Part shown: piece by piece, positions 1-11,968 of the stretch | Layout: each line of letters begins with the position of its first letter | Position numbering within the stretch: the first letter of the stretch is position 1 | NCBI GenBank assembly: GCA_033239005.1 | Contig: BSQZ01000028.1 | Location: forward strand, 4,206,501 to 4,270,500 | Direction of reading: 5' to 3' | DNA from: Lamellibrachia satsuma | Lineage: Eukaryota > Annelida > Polychaeta > Sabellida > Siboglinidae | Length of the DNA: 64,000 nucleotides | Notes under the pieces: model-generated | Database searches by the model: none | What the model saw: the letters and a program-made list of their open reading frames with translations, nothing else | Told to the model about the DNA's origin: nothing | Position numbers and translations under genes: made by a program

Positions 1-120
1 TCACCCCTTTATATAATGAACCACGAGGTAGAACAAGACAGCAGAGTAAATGGCATATGCACAATGAGATGGCTACTAGAATGTTAATGACAATCTGTCA
101 TCTGCAACAAGAATGCATAC

Positions 121-3100
121 TTTGTCTCGAGCAGACTGTTTCTGCCATGGAGCGCGTCCTGTAGTTGAGACTTCAGGTCTTCGACCGTGTTACGGAACTG
201 GTCCTTCTGTTGTCCCATTACTTTGGTAAGCTAAAACCATTCAGCAGAACTGGTGAATACATACAGTGGACTTCACTTAATAGAATCACTTCAAGCCAGA
301 GAAATTTGACCATTTTAGAAAATTATTCAGTCCTAATCAATATATTTGATTCTACTAAATGGCTGATTCTATTATCAATGATTTTGTTAAGCGGAGTCGA
401 CTGTGTAGAGTTGGTATTAAAAATTAAAACAATAACAATCTCAGAAATTGTGCATTAAGATATTTGATCTATTACGAAACTGTATTCAGTTATTTGGTAT
501 GTTATGCAATATATGCATGTCACACAAAAAAAACATCTAATGTCAGTAACTACTAATATAACTATAACTATATAACCACTTTTATTCTAATATTTTGAAC
601 ATTCTACAATATTTTTACATTCCAATTCTATAGCATCAGCCAAGTATATAAGATTCACAATTTCATAAGTTGTATAAAAAATGAAGTAAACAGAACTTTC
701 TAATACCTCGTGAAGCCTTTCTTGCAATTCTGAATTCTCCATTTTTGTCATACGCAATTCTCTCTCCACATGTGACCTGAAAGATATAATGAAAGCGGAA
801 AGACGTGCACCAAAGGTGCCAGAATAAGTGACAGGACAACGTGTAACAAGATTATACAAGATTGCCATCCAGGGTTGTTTGATTTAAATCATTTGATTTA
901 AATCATTGATTTAAATCACTCCAAAAAAATCACTGATTTATTATTATTTTTTTTGACTTCCGATTTTTTAATCGCTGATTTATATGAATTTAACACAAAT
1001 AATTGTTTACAAGCATCGAGATCAACAAAGTTTTGTATGTTTTTTAATACAAAAGCACAAAGTGCGCACACTTGTGTAGCTGTATTGACACCAGATAGCC
1101 TGACAGTCAAATATGTTACGACATTGTATGTGTTTGAGCTATTCCCTTTCTGAATGCAGTGAAGCCACACAAACTTGTGTTCTTGAGGAAGTATCTTTTC
1201 AAGTCAGAAACCCTGAGTTAAAGTCCATTTAGAGTTTCTGCTAGTTGTTACCAATTCAGTATGTTGACTCAAGTAAGACAGTCTGGGCTACAATTGTTTA
1301 ATACTGTACCAGTTTGCAGTCTGGTTGGAGACCCTTAGAGTACACAGAGCCCTGGTCAGGTGCTAATCCACCCTTTCAGCAAACAATAATTAGCACTGCT
1401 ACAGCCTCAAACACACAGCATGCTTTCCTTTCCAAGACAGATTATGCAACTACAGGGGGTGAGGCCTTGTGGACATTGTCTAATGTCTTTATATAAGCAA
1501 AAATCATGTAACCTCTGTTAAGACAAGTACCCAAATTGATTTGAATAGAACACGTTTGAAAGAGTTTATAAATATAAACATCTATATAAATGTATATATA
1601 CCAGATAAAAAAAATCAAATAAATCCGATTTAAATCAAATGAATCCGATTTTTTTTTATAAAAAAATCATTATTTTTTTCAACCCTGTTGCCATCCAAAG
1701 CAAAAACCTCAGATGGCAAATGGATAAAGAAGCCATTGGCTTATCTCGAGTCCTTTCATCTGTCTATTTAAGTGTAGTATTTGTGTGAACTGCCCTTCAA
1801 ATATATTTGTCAACTTTGTTTTTAAACACTCACACAACTGGCATTTTTCGTTTTGTTCAACCTTAAAAGATCAAATGCCCCTTACGTTGCTAAGAAGTCA
1901 GTCTCTGCACCCCGTGATCCCGGGAAGCTTCCCACCCGTGTGGTGCTCATATGGGAAGTGATGGGTATCTCAAGGTCGGCCAGGGCACTGCGGACCGAGG
2001 TCACAGGGCGATAACCTCCAGTCGCATCATCGTACAACTGTCTCTGAAGTCGCTCTGTCTCCCGGCTCTGAGAATCGAGCTGTAAACTAAACACATAAAA
2101 CTGATATGTGAAATCTTCTTAACTGCCCATTTTTACATATTTTTTATTTAAAGCTGCCCCTGCAATTAGATTATTCACTCATCTCATTTCAGACTATCTA
2201 GCATCAACTAGGTCATGCTAGAAATAGTTTTTAATGCAAGTGGAGGAAAGATATAGACTGTTAGAGTAAATTAGATCAATGATGCTATTTGTAGTAATGT
2301 TAATGCAAAACAAAAGGCATAGTTTTGGGGCTATGCAAAAAACTAACCACATTAAAAAAAAATCCAGTATATCACACCAGTGGTTTACTTAGAATGTGTT
2401 CTAAAAGTGGGAGATTCCGGTCATTTCTCAGAATGACCGAAGGCTGACATGTTAACCAATAAGTGCACGTGCAGTTCTATGAAATTGGAGTAACCTAGAC
2501 TAAAATGACGTGTGAAGGGAGGCCGGTATACACAGAAGCAATGCAAAGTCTCAAACAAATGTGTTATTTGGCCAGAAAGAAGACTGGTTTAGTAAACAAA
2601 GGCCATAATATGTTACATAAGTTGTGTTTGGACGCAAACATGGCCAGATAACCACTAACGTGATATTCTTAATTGTAGTTGTTGGTTATGTTTTAGTAAC
2701 TCTTGTAGACGTATAGGCCAAAAACCATGACTTTTGTTTCATTTTAACTGTCGTAACATGCCCACCTAAGCTCGGAGATGGTTCTCTGTTCGGCTGAGAT
2801 GTCTGTGAGGGCAGATAGGGAGGTGGGAAGAGGGAGGCCATTCCCAAACTGAAACCACACAGAGTCATGAGTGCACACCATCGTCTAGTGTGAACTCAAC
2901 ACAATGGCAACCATTTACATTCTGTCAGCATTCTAACTCCAATCGACTGTTGCCATCTATCAGGTTACAAAATATACATACACCTAATGAAATCTGCCAG
3001 GTTTCATTGGAAATCTGCCTCTGGTGCAGATAGAGTATTGCCATCTACGACATAACAAAACATCATATACCATCAATCATATACATCCAATGAAACCCAA

Positions 3101-6100
3101 TAGGTGTTGCCAGAAACCTGCCCATCTATCTGCTTAGTGTGTACTGCAAGTATCAAAACTATGTGTGCCTTGGCTGCTATAAGTTATATATAAGCTGTCA
3201 TTCAATTTTTTTTGTGATGAATACAAGAAAATATGAAAAACCTAGCAACGTTGGTTAGGAAAATAAATTCATACCTCCCCTGAGGCCTGGCCCCCAGCAT
3301 AGCCACCATTTCCCAAAATGCCTAGGGAATCTGAAACATAAACATATAATTTTTTTAATTTCCTAAAATGTAAACAACACATGCCATCGTAATTATCTCA
3401 TAATTTATCAATCACAACTCGCTGATTTAAAGCTGCTTCATTTAGCAAGTCACTTACTTGGCTAGCACTGCCGGTGGCCATTTGGGCCATAGGTCACATG
3501 GCATCAGATTTGGCCAAGAAAAAAAGTCACCCATTTGCTGCAATTTGGACACCAGCATCTTAGTTGAAAAGCATGCAGACTACATGAGCATTTTTCTTGA
3601 TGCACATTAAAAAAATTGGTTAAAGCAATTTGTATTTGACTAAAAAAATTGGGGGTTTCAGCTTAAATGGCTAAACAGTTAAATGGTTCTTGATGTTAGA
3701 ATCTGTAGTGCATGAATAGCTTAAGTAATATGTGCAGTAGGTTTATTAAAAGAGTGCATACTTTTGTTAAAATCCTCAGAAGATAACTTGAACAGCCTTA
3801 TGGCCTAGTATATGGATGAGGCATTCTATCTCAGTTCAACCAAGCCTTTACTCAAAACGTGTACATGACTGTATACTTCAAGTATAGATACATTTGACCA
3901 CACAGGCCAAAGCACATTTAAAATGGCCATAGATCAAATAGTTTTTGAGCTATGGCCTTAAATAGGTTTTTGCCGGGACAGTCAGATTTAACAAAGATGT
4001 AACAGTAAAAGTAGACAAGAATGTGTTATTACAAGTTTTGATATGTTATTGTCAGGATGGTTTTTACCACGTGGTCGCAAAAACCTGCCAAATCTGCTTG
4101 ACAAACATGTAGACACTTACCACTGAGCATGTCGGTAGCTGCAACTAGTTTACTACCTTCAATCTCAAGCTGCTTGATCTGAGCTGCGAACTGCTGGCTG
4201 GACGTCTTTTTTGAATCCGTGTCACCAGCCGCAAACATCGTACCAGGTGACCTTGACGTGCTCTTTGTAGGCACTGGTAATAATAGTAATGTATTTTATT
4301 TTATATAGCGCCAGATCCAAGATCATTTGTAGAGCTTCACAGCATATTACAAATCAATAACATGGTCTAGAATTGCTAAATAAACAAATAAAGTAAATAT
4401 TACTATCATCACTTTAAAATAAATACACACACCACAATGTAGCTATATAATAACTAAATAAATCATAATTAGTAAATATAGGACAGGGTGAGCCAATGTA
4501 CCAAATCCTGTGTAAGAGTTGTGGTGCAGCCTACATAGGAGAGAGGCAGATTGTTTAAGACCAGTGTCACCAGACTAGATGAACAGATGTTGAGAATACA
4601 CCAAAAGAACAATAAATGAGAAGCAGAAATAAACGGTCACAGTCCACCACCAACAAGTCCACCTCACAGACCACACAACCGCCGAGAACAACTTGATAAA
4701 CTGGGAGGGGTAAACGTGGTAGACATGTGGTGAGTCCCATAGAAGTATATGGATATGTAAGACAAATGCAGCGATCAATCAAATTGAGGTGAACTACTCA
4801 CTTCCACAAGTATATATAATGACATAATTCTACCAGGATGTCATTAGTACTGACGAAGCCGTCTTGAGATGGTAAAAACTTCTACTGAGATAAAATCTTT
4901 TGGATATGTTAAAATAAATGCTTCAACGTTTATTTATGCACTTGCTATCTGTGGGAGATAGTTGATGTTTTGTTGGCATTACAAGTTTTGATTGGGTAAC
5001 AATTCGAACAGCAGCAATCCTGAATGTGTTTTTGTCACAATTAACCCCAGTCTCCCCCTACTGAAAGACAGAAATCAAAACTATAAAATTTTGTCAGCAA
5101 ACACATCCAAACTACAGCAACATACTCACACTTTTTAAAGATTCTAGTGGAAATTTTACTAAAAGCGAAATCAGAATTATCAAGTCTCAAGTCTTAAGTG
5201 GTTTACTCCAAACAGCCCAAACTTGGGCTAACGCAGGAGTTTGTGGTGGACTGTGCGCATGCGCTGTGGGTGGTACATTCGATTAAAAGACTAGTATCAT
5301 TAATGTTGCTGAAATGGTTTTATCTGAGTTTTATTTATTTTATGTATAGAATGTTTAACGAAAATTTTTAATAGGTTGGTTATGTGTACGGATACTGTCG
5401 CTGCCTTGCCACATGCACACATAGACAGTCTCCATTCCCACACCATGGATAAGTTTACGCTGAGCACTGTGTTTTAAAGGCAGTTTAGGTGAGGAGGTGT
5501 GGTGAAAGGGAGTTCCATAATAGCTTCTTGAAATGATTTTGGGTTTTTTATGTTGGTAATTTTTGGTGGAATCTTATTCCATATGCGAATGCCTCTGGGA
5601 TAAAATGAAAAGACCATTGCATTTATACGACACTTGGGGGCTATGTATTGTCCATGGGTTCGAGAGCGAGTTAGTAGGCGTGGAGGGGGGGGTGATCTCA
5701 ATAATGTTGTTTAGAATTTTGTAGAAGGTTGTGGCTTGTTTGATAATGCGCCTTCGTTCGAGGGTTGGCCATCCAAGGGCAGTAATTAGATCTGCTGGAT
5801 TTGTGTTCCGTCTGTAATCATTTTTAACAAATCTGGCAGCAGAGTGTTGCACTCTTTCAAGGCTTTTAACTTGTGAAAAGGTGTGGGGATTCCATATGGG
5901 TGAAGAGTACTCAAGTTTTGGCCGGATTAACATGTTGTAGGCTGTTTGTTTAATTTCGGGTTTACATGGGCCAAGAGTTCGTTTAATCATGCCTAAACAT
6001 TTTGAAGATTTTGAAGTTATGTCAGTGACGTGATTTGTCCAGGTTAGTTTGGAATCCAATTTTACTCCGAGGTATGAGTGGCTGGATACGGTGAATAATG

Positions 6101-6684
6101 GCTGGCCAGAAAGCGAGTACTTGTGTGTGCTGGGTTTACTTTTGTTTGTTACTGGAAGGTGGACGCATTTAGATACATTAAATTCCATTTGCCATTTATC
6201 TGACCATGTTTGGAGTTGGCTTAGGTCAGTTTGGAGAATTTCGTGGTCGGTTTTGGAAGAAATTTTACGATATATAATACTATCATCTGCAAAAAGGCGT
6301 ATAGAAGATTTGTGTAGTCTACAGTCTTTTGCTTTTGAATTAAGCTGACAATCATACTGCACATAGTCATAGGTTATACCAAGCCATGTTAATTTAATTG
6401 TCCAATAAGTAGTAGTAATACTAATATTAACAGAATTTTTTTTAGAATACAAGTTTCAATTCAGACAGTGCAGCGAGTCTGAGTGACAGTGTTTTTCAAC
6501 GAAAGTACTTTGATGTACAGCTTAAAATAACAAAGAACTTTAATTGACATTTTAAAAAGGAACACACTTTGCACTCTGAACATGGAATGAACACACAGTA
6601 ATTAGCTTGGCAGCTGCGTGAGCGGCGGTACGGTGACGCCGTAGCCGTGGCGTAGCCGTAGGCAGGATAAACAAACCTGGACAT
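121..6684 (-). CDS. Coiled-coil protein gene, 5' part (six coding exons, runs off the left edge)
   Basis: Six minus-strand exons join in frame through GT-AG introns: 6684-6677 (ATG at 6684), 4260-4121, 3330-3275, 2079-1886, 776-707 and 230-121, giving about 192 residues before the left edge (phase 2). The protein begins MSSTSRSPGTMF, has a Ser/Thr-rich start, a short helix (QIKQLEIEGSKL), a Gly-rich linker (GNGGYAGGQASGE), then increasingly coiled-coil sequence (SRETERLQRQLYDD, ENSELQERLHELTKVMGQQ, VEDLKSQLQDALHGRNSLLE). Phases agree at all five junctions, which supports the model strongly even though no exon is long. I do not recognise the family; a centrosomal, ciliary or cytoskeletal scaffold would fit the composition but this is inference. 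Exon 1 holds only eight coding bases and lies in a GC- and CpG-rich stretch. The introns carry several transposon remnants. Confidence 0.72.
846..1850 (-). repeat. CR1-like LINE 3'-end fragment, split by a hAT MITE
   Basis: The stretch 846-869 plus 1696-1850 matches the 3' end of the long CR1-like element at 20.6-24.7 kb. It has the same block reading (plus strand) aagattgccatcc, the aagccattggcttat motif, and the 3' end of the reverse transcriptase coding region near 1800-1845. The terminal (ATCTTGTTAA)-type tail is visible as aacaagattatacaag. It is a 5'-truncated insertion in an intron of the coiled-coil gene and was later interrupted by the element at 870-1687. Confidence 0.7.
870..1687. 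mobile_element. hAT-type non-autonomous DNA transposon (MITE) with 8-bp TSD
   Basis: The element starts CAGGGTTG and ends CAACCCTG, perfect 8-bp terminal inverted repeats, followed inward at both ends by runs related to GATTTAAATC. It is flanked by an exact 8-bp direct duplication, ttgccatc, at 862-869 and 1688-1695. Eight-base target duplications with CAGGG-type ends are the signature of the hAT superfamily. The 818-bp interior has no recognisable transposase, so it would depend on an enzyme in trans. Confidence 0.88.
4275..4345. repeat. Dispersed 'ttatatagcgcc' repeat fragment
   Basis: An AT-rich lead-in followed by ttatatagcgcc and gagcttcacagcat resembles a short dispersed repeat. A related block (cttatatagcacc) occurs near 54760. 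The family is not identified; the call rests on the shared motif only. Confidence 0.3.
4485..4935 (+). mobile_element. Penelope-like element remnant (GIY-YIG end)
   Basis: Plus-strand translation from about 4496 reads YQILCKSCGAAYIGERQ, the Cys-x2-Cys plus YIG signature of the GIY-YIG endonuclease at the C-terminus of Penelope-like retroelements. Later frames contain the downstream landmarks (a His, then AENNLINWE). The reading is broken by stops and frameshifts, so this is a dead 3' fragment. It lies in the first large intron of the coiled-coil gene. Confidence 0.6.
4850..4879 (+). ncRNA. Degenerate hammerhead-ribozyme-like motif of the Penelope remnant
   Basis: CTGACGA (4850-4856) matches the conserved CUGANGA core. 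It is followed by a six-pair stem, GCCGTC (4858-4863) with GATGGT (4868-4873), closed by the loop TTGA, and then AAAAAC where an active hammerhead has GAAAC. Penelope-like elements are known to carry hammerhead motifs. The G-to-A change in the second core strand should abolish cleavage. Confidence 0.45.
5474..6452 (-). pseudogene. LINE reverse transcriptase fragment (Jockey/CR1-like, C-terminal part)
   Basis: The minus frame contains the RT catalytic box FADDSIIYR, then WSDKWQMEFNVSKC, SYLGVKLD, RPKLEYSSPIWNPH, LERVQHSAARFVKNDY and LGWPTLERRR, the usual order of the palm end, thumb and C-terminal conserved region of non-LTR retrotransposons. A frameshift near 5700 is followed by the continuation GIRIWNKIPP. 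It lacks the endonuclease and the first half of the RT, so it is a 5'-truncated insertion. It lies in the first intron of the coiled-coil gene in the same orientation as that gene. Confidence 0.85.
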
Positions 6685-6900
6685 GTTCGCCAGCGAAAAG
6701 AGGTCGATGTCTGGACAAAGTTAATAATACACGCGATTGTGATTTTTAGGTTCACGCAAGTCGTGGGTTATATATATCGTTCAACAAACATTATACCGAC
6801 CATCTATTTCAGACGTATCAAAAGCTGTTTTTTCCGGCGCCACTTAGTTTGTTTTTGTTTGAACTACCGCCTAACGGGAGACGGAAATGATCAAAGCCGC
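6685..6900 (-). promoter_or_regulatory. Probable 5'UTR/promoter region of the coiled-coil gene
   Basis: The region flanking the start codon at 6684 is richer in G, C and CpG than the surrounding AT-rich DNA, as expected at an animal gene start. No TATA box or defined initiator can be assigned with confidence. Confidence 0.35.
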
Positions 6901-7289
6901 TTGCACAATTAATAACTGCCTTGGTCTTTTCAAAGGGCCACATTTCTGCACCGGCTTTAATACTAAGCAAAGCTTATATTTATTTAGCATACGTAAACAT
7001 GTGTATGAATAAAACAGTAACATGAACCTTTCGTACACCTATATGTTTTATTGTCAACGTTTTACGCGACCAACAATATTCCCAGCGTGTTGAAACGGGT
7101 CGATGTTGGTGGCGGGAATTAGCCACTGATAACAATGAAACTCACGTCTCATTAGACATTACTAGCTACGTTTATATATCAGTGGCTATTTATATACCTG
7201 TTTCTGATAGAGTGACTGCAATTGTGTGCGACCAGGGAATGTGTAACGGTAGACGGATAGAGCGTATGTCTATTAATGGGGCATTAATT
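6901..7289. other. No gene recognised
   Basis: AT-rich unique-looking sequence between the putative promoter and the LINE 3' end. Both strands lack a convincing coding region or RNA gene. Confidence 0.5.
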
Positions 7290-9830
7290 CATTCATTCAA
7301 TTCAATAACTTTATTCCGGAATATTACATCCATACAAAGACTAGACTATAACGACTAAAAACTATAAATATATAGCATATTTCTCCAGTGATGACACAGT
7401 GGTGATGTGTATAATGCATCACTATTCATAATATTTTGTAATGACACAAACATAATAATTATAACTAGCACTACAATTCTTCGGTTCATTGCACAACAAT
7501 CTAAACACATTATTGTATGCTACACATAATTTTCTAATTGATTCCGATTTATAATTATACCAAAACTGACATGTATATAATGAAGTACAGTATGATTTGA
7601 ACAGAGTACATTTTACATCTTCAGTACACATATAGGATTTTCTAATTAAGGCATTACCCTGAGCATAAATTCTCTTAGACCTCTATACTGCCTATAGCCA
7701 TATCATCATCTCTTATACTGCCTAGCCATATCATCATCTCTTATACTGCCTAGCCATATCACCATCATCACTGGGAACTTCAGTGAGAACATGTCCAAGA
7801 TATTTACATTTATTAACTCTTGTCAATATTTCATCATTTAATACAAAGTTTGGCATATGTATTACATATATCTTTGAACTTTTTGCAGCAAAACATCATA
7901 ACATTACTTTTGGTACTTTTGTATTTGATATCATATTCTAAACCATAATCTGAACAGACAGACAACAACATTGATAAACCCATGGATGAGGGAGCCAAGA
8001 GCACTAAATCATCAGCATACATCAAATGGTTAATTAATGCTGCAACTATTATGCATCCAGCATTTACATTATTTAATTTTTTACTGAGATCATCCATACA
8101 AAAAAGATACGGGGAGAGAATTCCTCCTGACATACACCATTAGTAACAGAAAAAGTGTCTGACATGATATACTTCCAGCGTACATAACTGTTTTGAGTAG
8201 TATACCAAAATACTAGAATTCTAACTATATACAAGGGTATGCCTCACTTTGTGAGTTTCTCAAATAGAACATAGTGATCTACTCGATCAAATGCTTTGGA
8301 TGCATCCAAAAAACATGAATATACAGTACTATTCAAACTACAGTATTTTAATACAGCCTCATTGAAGGCATATACAAATATCTGCACTGTGTTTAGCTTT
8401 GAAGCCAAACTGATTGCTACATGTAGTTAAGCTGTAAGCAATACGGTCATAAATTAACTTTTCAAAGACTTTGGACACAATACTAGCGAGAGCAATGTGT
8501 CTGTAGTTACTCTTACTATATAGGCTAGCACTTTTGCTTTTAACAATGGGCACAAATGCAACAAATATCATAGATTCAGGTAAAATACCATGGACAAATA
8601 AACTAGTAAAACGCATAGATAACAGTGGCATTATTATGTCACTGCAATGTTTAATTTGCTCCGCGTATTTACCATCCAAGCCACAACTCTTACTGTCTTT
8701 CAGATATTTTATGGCCTGGATAATCTCAGAGTGTGACACCTTTACGTCCATCTCATATTCAACATTAAAAAAAGATTATTTACATCTTTGTCTTTAATTA
8801 AACAATTAAATAAATCCTCATAGTGAGATTTCCAAATATTAACAATGTTGTGCGACTCAGTCACACCATCAATAACATTAGGAAGATACAAATTACTATT
8901 ATTCATCAGCTTGATTTCTTTCCAAAATATTTGGTAATTTTTACACAGTTTTTTGGCAAGCGATTCCTTCCTAAGTATATCCTCATTATTACTGATAAAC
9001 CTCATAGCTTTGTTTTTCATATCAAGAAACATACCTTGTCTAGGACTACCAGAATTTTTCCAAAGTATATAAGTCTCTCGAGACATACAAATCAGATGCA
9101 AATTCATTCCAACCTGGTCGGTTGAGATTGTTACCCTTGTATGGTTTGCGTATCTCTATAGTATTCTGACCACAGAGGTTATTGCACATATTATATCATC
9201 ATAGTATTTGTTTAAGGTTTCTTTATGCTTTACTTCAGTACAATTGCAGTCTTTACACCGTAAAACGTCAGTTGGTAACTCAACATTTCTCAGGCGTATT
9301 TCTGACTGATCTTCACTCAGAGCAGACCAATCAATTTTGTTTCCGATATTGGGGACTGCCCCATGATTAATGTCAGACGCCAACTGTAAATCAATATTAA
9401 CAGCGACCGGAATGTGGTCAGAGTGAACAGTACCATAATATAGTACACACATATTAGTTATAATATTGTTGCCGTCTTCTGTGGAGACTAAGTGGTCCAA
9501 CCATGAGTGACTGCCCCAGGCGTCACTTACATATGTATACGTTCCTTCTGTGGAGACTAAGTGGTCCAACCATGAGTGACTGCCCCAGGCGTCACTTACA
9601 TATGTATACGTTCCTTTTGTAGAGATTAAGTGGTCCGAACATGAGTGACTACCCTAGGCGTCACTTACATATGTATACGTTCCTTTTGTAGAGATTAAGT
9701 GGTCCAACCATGAGTGACTACCCCAGGCGTCACTTACATATGTATACGTTCCTTCTGTGGAGATTAAGTGGTCCAACCATGAGTGACTACCCCAGGTGTC
9801 ACATATGTATACGTCCCTTCTGGTAACTTA
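7290..9830 (-). pseudogene. Broken LINE (endonuclease C-terminus plus reverse transcriptase)
   Basis: Read on the minus strand from 9830 the order is endonuclease end (WLDHLVST then HSDHIPV, 9569-9400), linker, RT fingers (KSCGLDGKYAEQIKH, 8690), NYRHIALASIVSKVFEKL, NQFGFKAKHS, then MYADDLVLLAPSS (about 8020) and a thumb remnant ending near 7430. Several frameshifts and stops separate the blocks, so it is inactive. The 3' end shows AATAAA followed by an (ATTGAATGAATGAAT)-type tail near 7320-7290. Inside, near 7685-7765, a 28-bp unit (actgcctagccatatcatc...) is repeated about three times. The RT resembles that of the split LINE at 24.7-30.0 kb, so both are probably one clade. The clade name is uncertain. 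Confidence 0.85.
9476..9821 (-). repeat. 69-bp in-frame tandem repeat within the LINE endonuclease region (about 5 copies)
   Basis: Five head-to-tail copies of a 69-bp unit begin near 9476, 9545, 9614, 9683 and 9752. Each encodes 23 residues around SDAWGSHSWLDHLVST on the minus strand. Because 69 is a multiple of three the frame is kept through the array. The last copy is shortened by a few bases. A normal endonuclease has this segment once. Confidence 0.9.
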
Positions 9831-10479
9831 AGGCAACAAGTCAACTTATATTTGATAAATTATTTCTATTTTGTCAAGTTTCAGATTTCAAACGTGGCGT
9901 TTAGTTGTGTCAGTGCACAAACCATCTGCCGACTTATCACGTTCACCGCCAACTTCAGTCCCTACAAAAGAACACAGCGACTGAGTCCATTTTTACCGTC
10001 ATGGGCTTCTCATTACATCAGGGTCCCAGACATCGACCAGTAATTTGTACCCCTGACAGATCGACCTGTTGGAACAATGATTTTGCAGTTGCTGTGTTAA
10101 CTGTTAAACAACGAGATTGCGAGCTTGAATTTATGAGGTGTACACACAAGAACTTACCTTTAATTGGCTGTGGATCATCGTCGCTGGTCGGAAGGGTTAC
10201 GATAGGCATTTCCTGGAAACGCACATCAGCCAAGGCAGCAAGTGGATTCAAATACAAATGATTCAGCGCATGTCCGCGTCAGATAAACTGACAAATGCAC
10301 GCTTCAACAGGTCGATCTGTCAAGGAAGGGTGCCGTAGTACGCCTTGGCTGGCGAGGATGACTAAATCCCATTGATCTATTTCATCTTCTAAGTTGTTAG
10401 AAACATGTAAATGTAGCAACAGTGTGCAACAAAACCAAATGCACTGTAGCCAAATTCCTGTTCATTCGAAGGCCATTTC
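9822..10479. other. No gene recognised
   Basis: Short open stretches occur on both strands near 9905-10340 but none shows a known domain, and they overlap in antisense. I see no supported gene here. Confidence 0.45.
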
Positions 10480-10698
10480 AACGCCTCTGGGAAGCATTCA
10501 GCCACGCTGCAATTACTGCGCGAAGATTATTCGTTCACATATCCACCACTGTCTGTATTGCTAGGTACTCATTTATACAGCTGAGTGAACTGTGGCAACG
10601 TGGGGTGACCAAACTTGCCAAAGGTTCGAAGCGACCGCAGTGGAATTTAAAACCGGTTGAGAGTCGGGCATTCTAACCGGTACGCTATCGCGCTCCAG
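10480..10698 (-). mobile_element. tRNA-derived SINE (full head)
   Basis: On the minus strand from about 10698 there is a tRNA-like head: tagcgtaccggtt fits a polymerase III A box and gcttcgaacc, about 45 bases on, fits a B box. The body (gttcactcagctgtataaatgagtacc...) recurs in a second copy at 51680-51870, where the head is missing or degraded. This is the expected structure of a tRNA-derived SINE. The anticodon region is too diverged to name the parent tRNA. Confidence 0.65.
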
Positions 10699-11968
10699 TG
10701 TCCACACAGCTAATTTCTGTTATTCTTCTGAGACTTGTACATAAATTCTTGTTCCACGATTGATGAAAACGTGTATGTAGATTTAAAATGAAATATCCAT
10801 GGAATAATTATCTGTTATTACTCTTTTGTTCTCGGAATCTGAATACAAGTATGCTCACTTAAAAATAACTTCTGTAGCTTTTTGTCTAATATTTCCATAT
10901 TTATTGCATTGCAAAACTAATCATAGCCAAATGATCCTTTCATAGATATAATGTCAATGAACTTTTCGTTTTTCTTAGAGTTGTTCTCTCTGCATTTAAC
11001 TTTTCATCTTCGCTATAGTTGAGGTTAGATTTGCTCAGTAAGTAGCAGATAAAGGAAGTAAGTCAGGAATGTCTGCACAAGTCGTCTCGACACACTCCCA
11101 GAACCTACAAATACAAGTAAACCACATACAATCAGATCAGATATAGAGGAATCACTTCGGGCCAGAACAATTTGATTACATAAAGCCGCTAATTCCCTTA
11201 ATTAAGTTATTTTTATCAACTCATTTTGCCAAAAAATAAAATCTAGTATTGAATATAACATATGCTTGCTTCGTCGTTTGTACAGATTTGTTATTTAATT
11301 ACTTTGGTGAATTCATCAGGCAAACATTACATTATTTTTGACAGGGCCGGTCAAAACTCGATTATATACTATAACAATTGGCTAGTCACCCTAGGTTATA
11401 GCATAAACGATAGAGGCTAAGGCAGGGTTCTTTTTGTAAGCCAACATTTGGTTTATTATTCCTGACGAGTTCCCATGACATATCATGTGGTTGTGTGTAG
11501 GCATTTATATTGTAATTACTAACAAAATACGTAGGATGACATAAATTGGTAGTTTTGTAAGTGACACAATAATATTATGTCTATTTGTGTTACTAATTAA
11601 TAGGGATGTAAAAGAAAATTTTTTTAATTGCAGATATATCTTGTTTTATGACATGGCCGCAGGCATGAAACAAAATTTTAATGTGAAAATATTTTTAAAA
11701 TCGGCAAAGTACTTTTCGATATATATGATTTTTGAAGACATAAAATAAATCAGGTTATGTGCCTATTTCTTATACAGTAACAGTGAACCAGAAAATGGAC
11801 CCAAATTTGGGTCATGTTTAATTAAACCTATAATCAAAACAGTTATGTTCAATTGTTGTCAGTGAAATTTAGCACATTGATATATTTCTAGATAATCAAT
11901 ATGTCAAAACATAAACTTGTACCAATCTCAGTTGGCCTAATTTTGCATTTGTACCTCACTGAAGTTAG
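10699..11968. other. Intergenic, AT-rich, no gene recognised
   Basis: Frequent stops in all frames and high A+T. No RNA gene, transposon domain or tandem array is evident. Confidence 0.55.

Noticed and set aside
2766..2802. Small exon encoding TSQPNREPSPSLG with AG and GT borders
   Set aside because: It ends in phase 1 and would break the frame of the next exon (2079-1886), whereas skipping it gives a perfect phase-0 join from 3275 to 2079.
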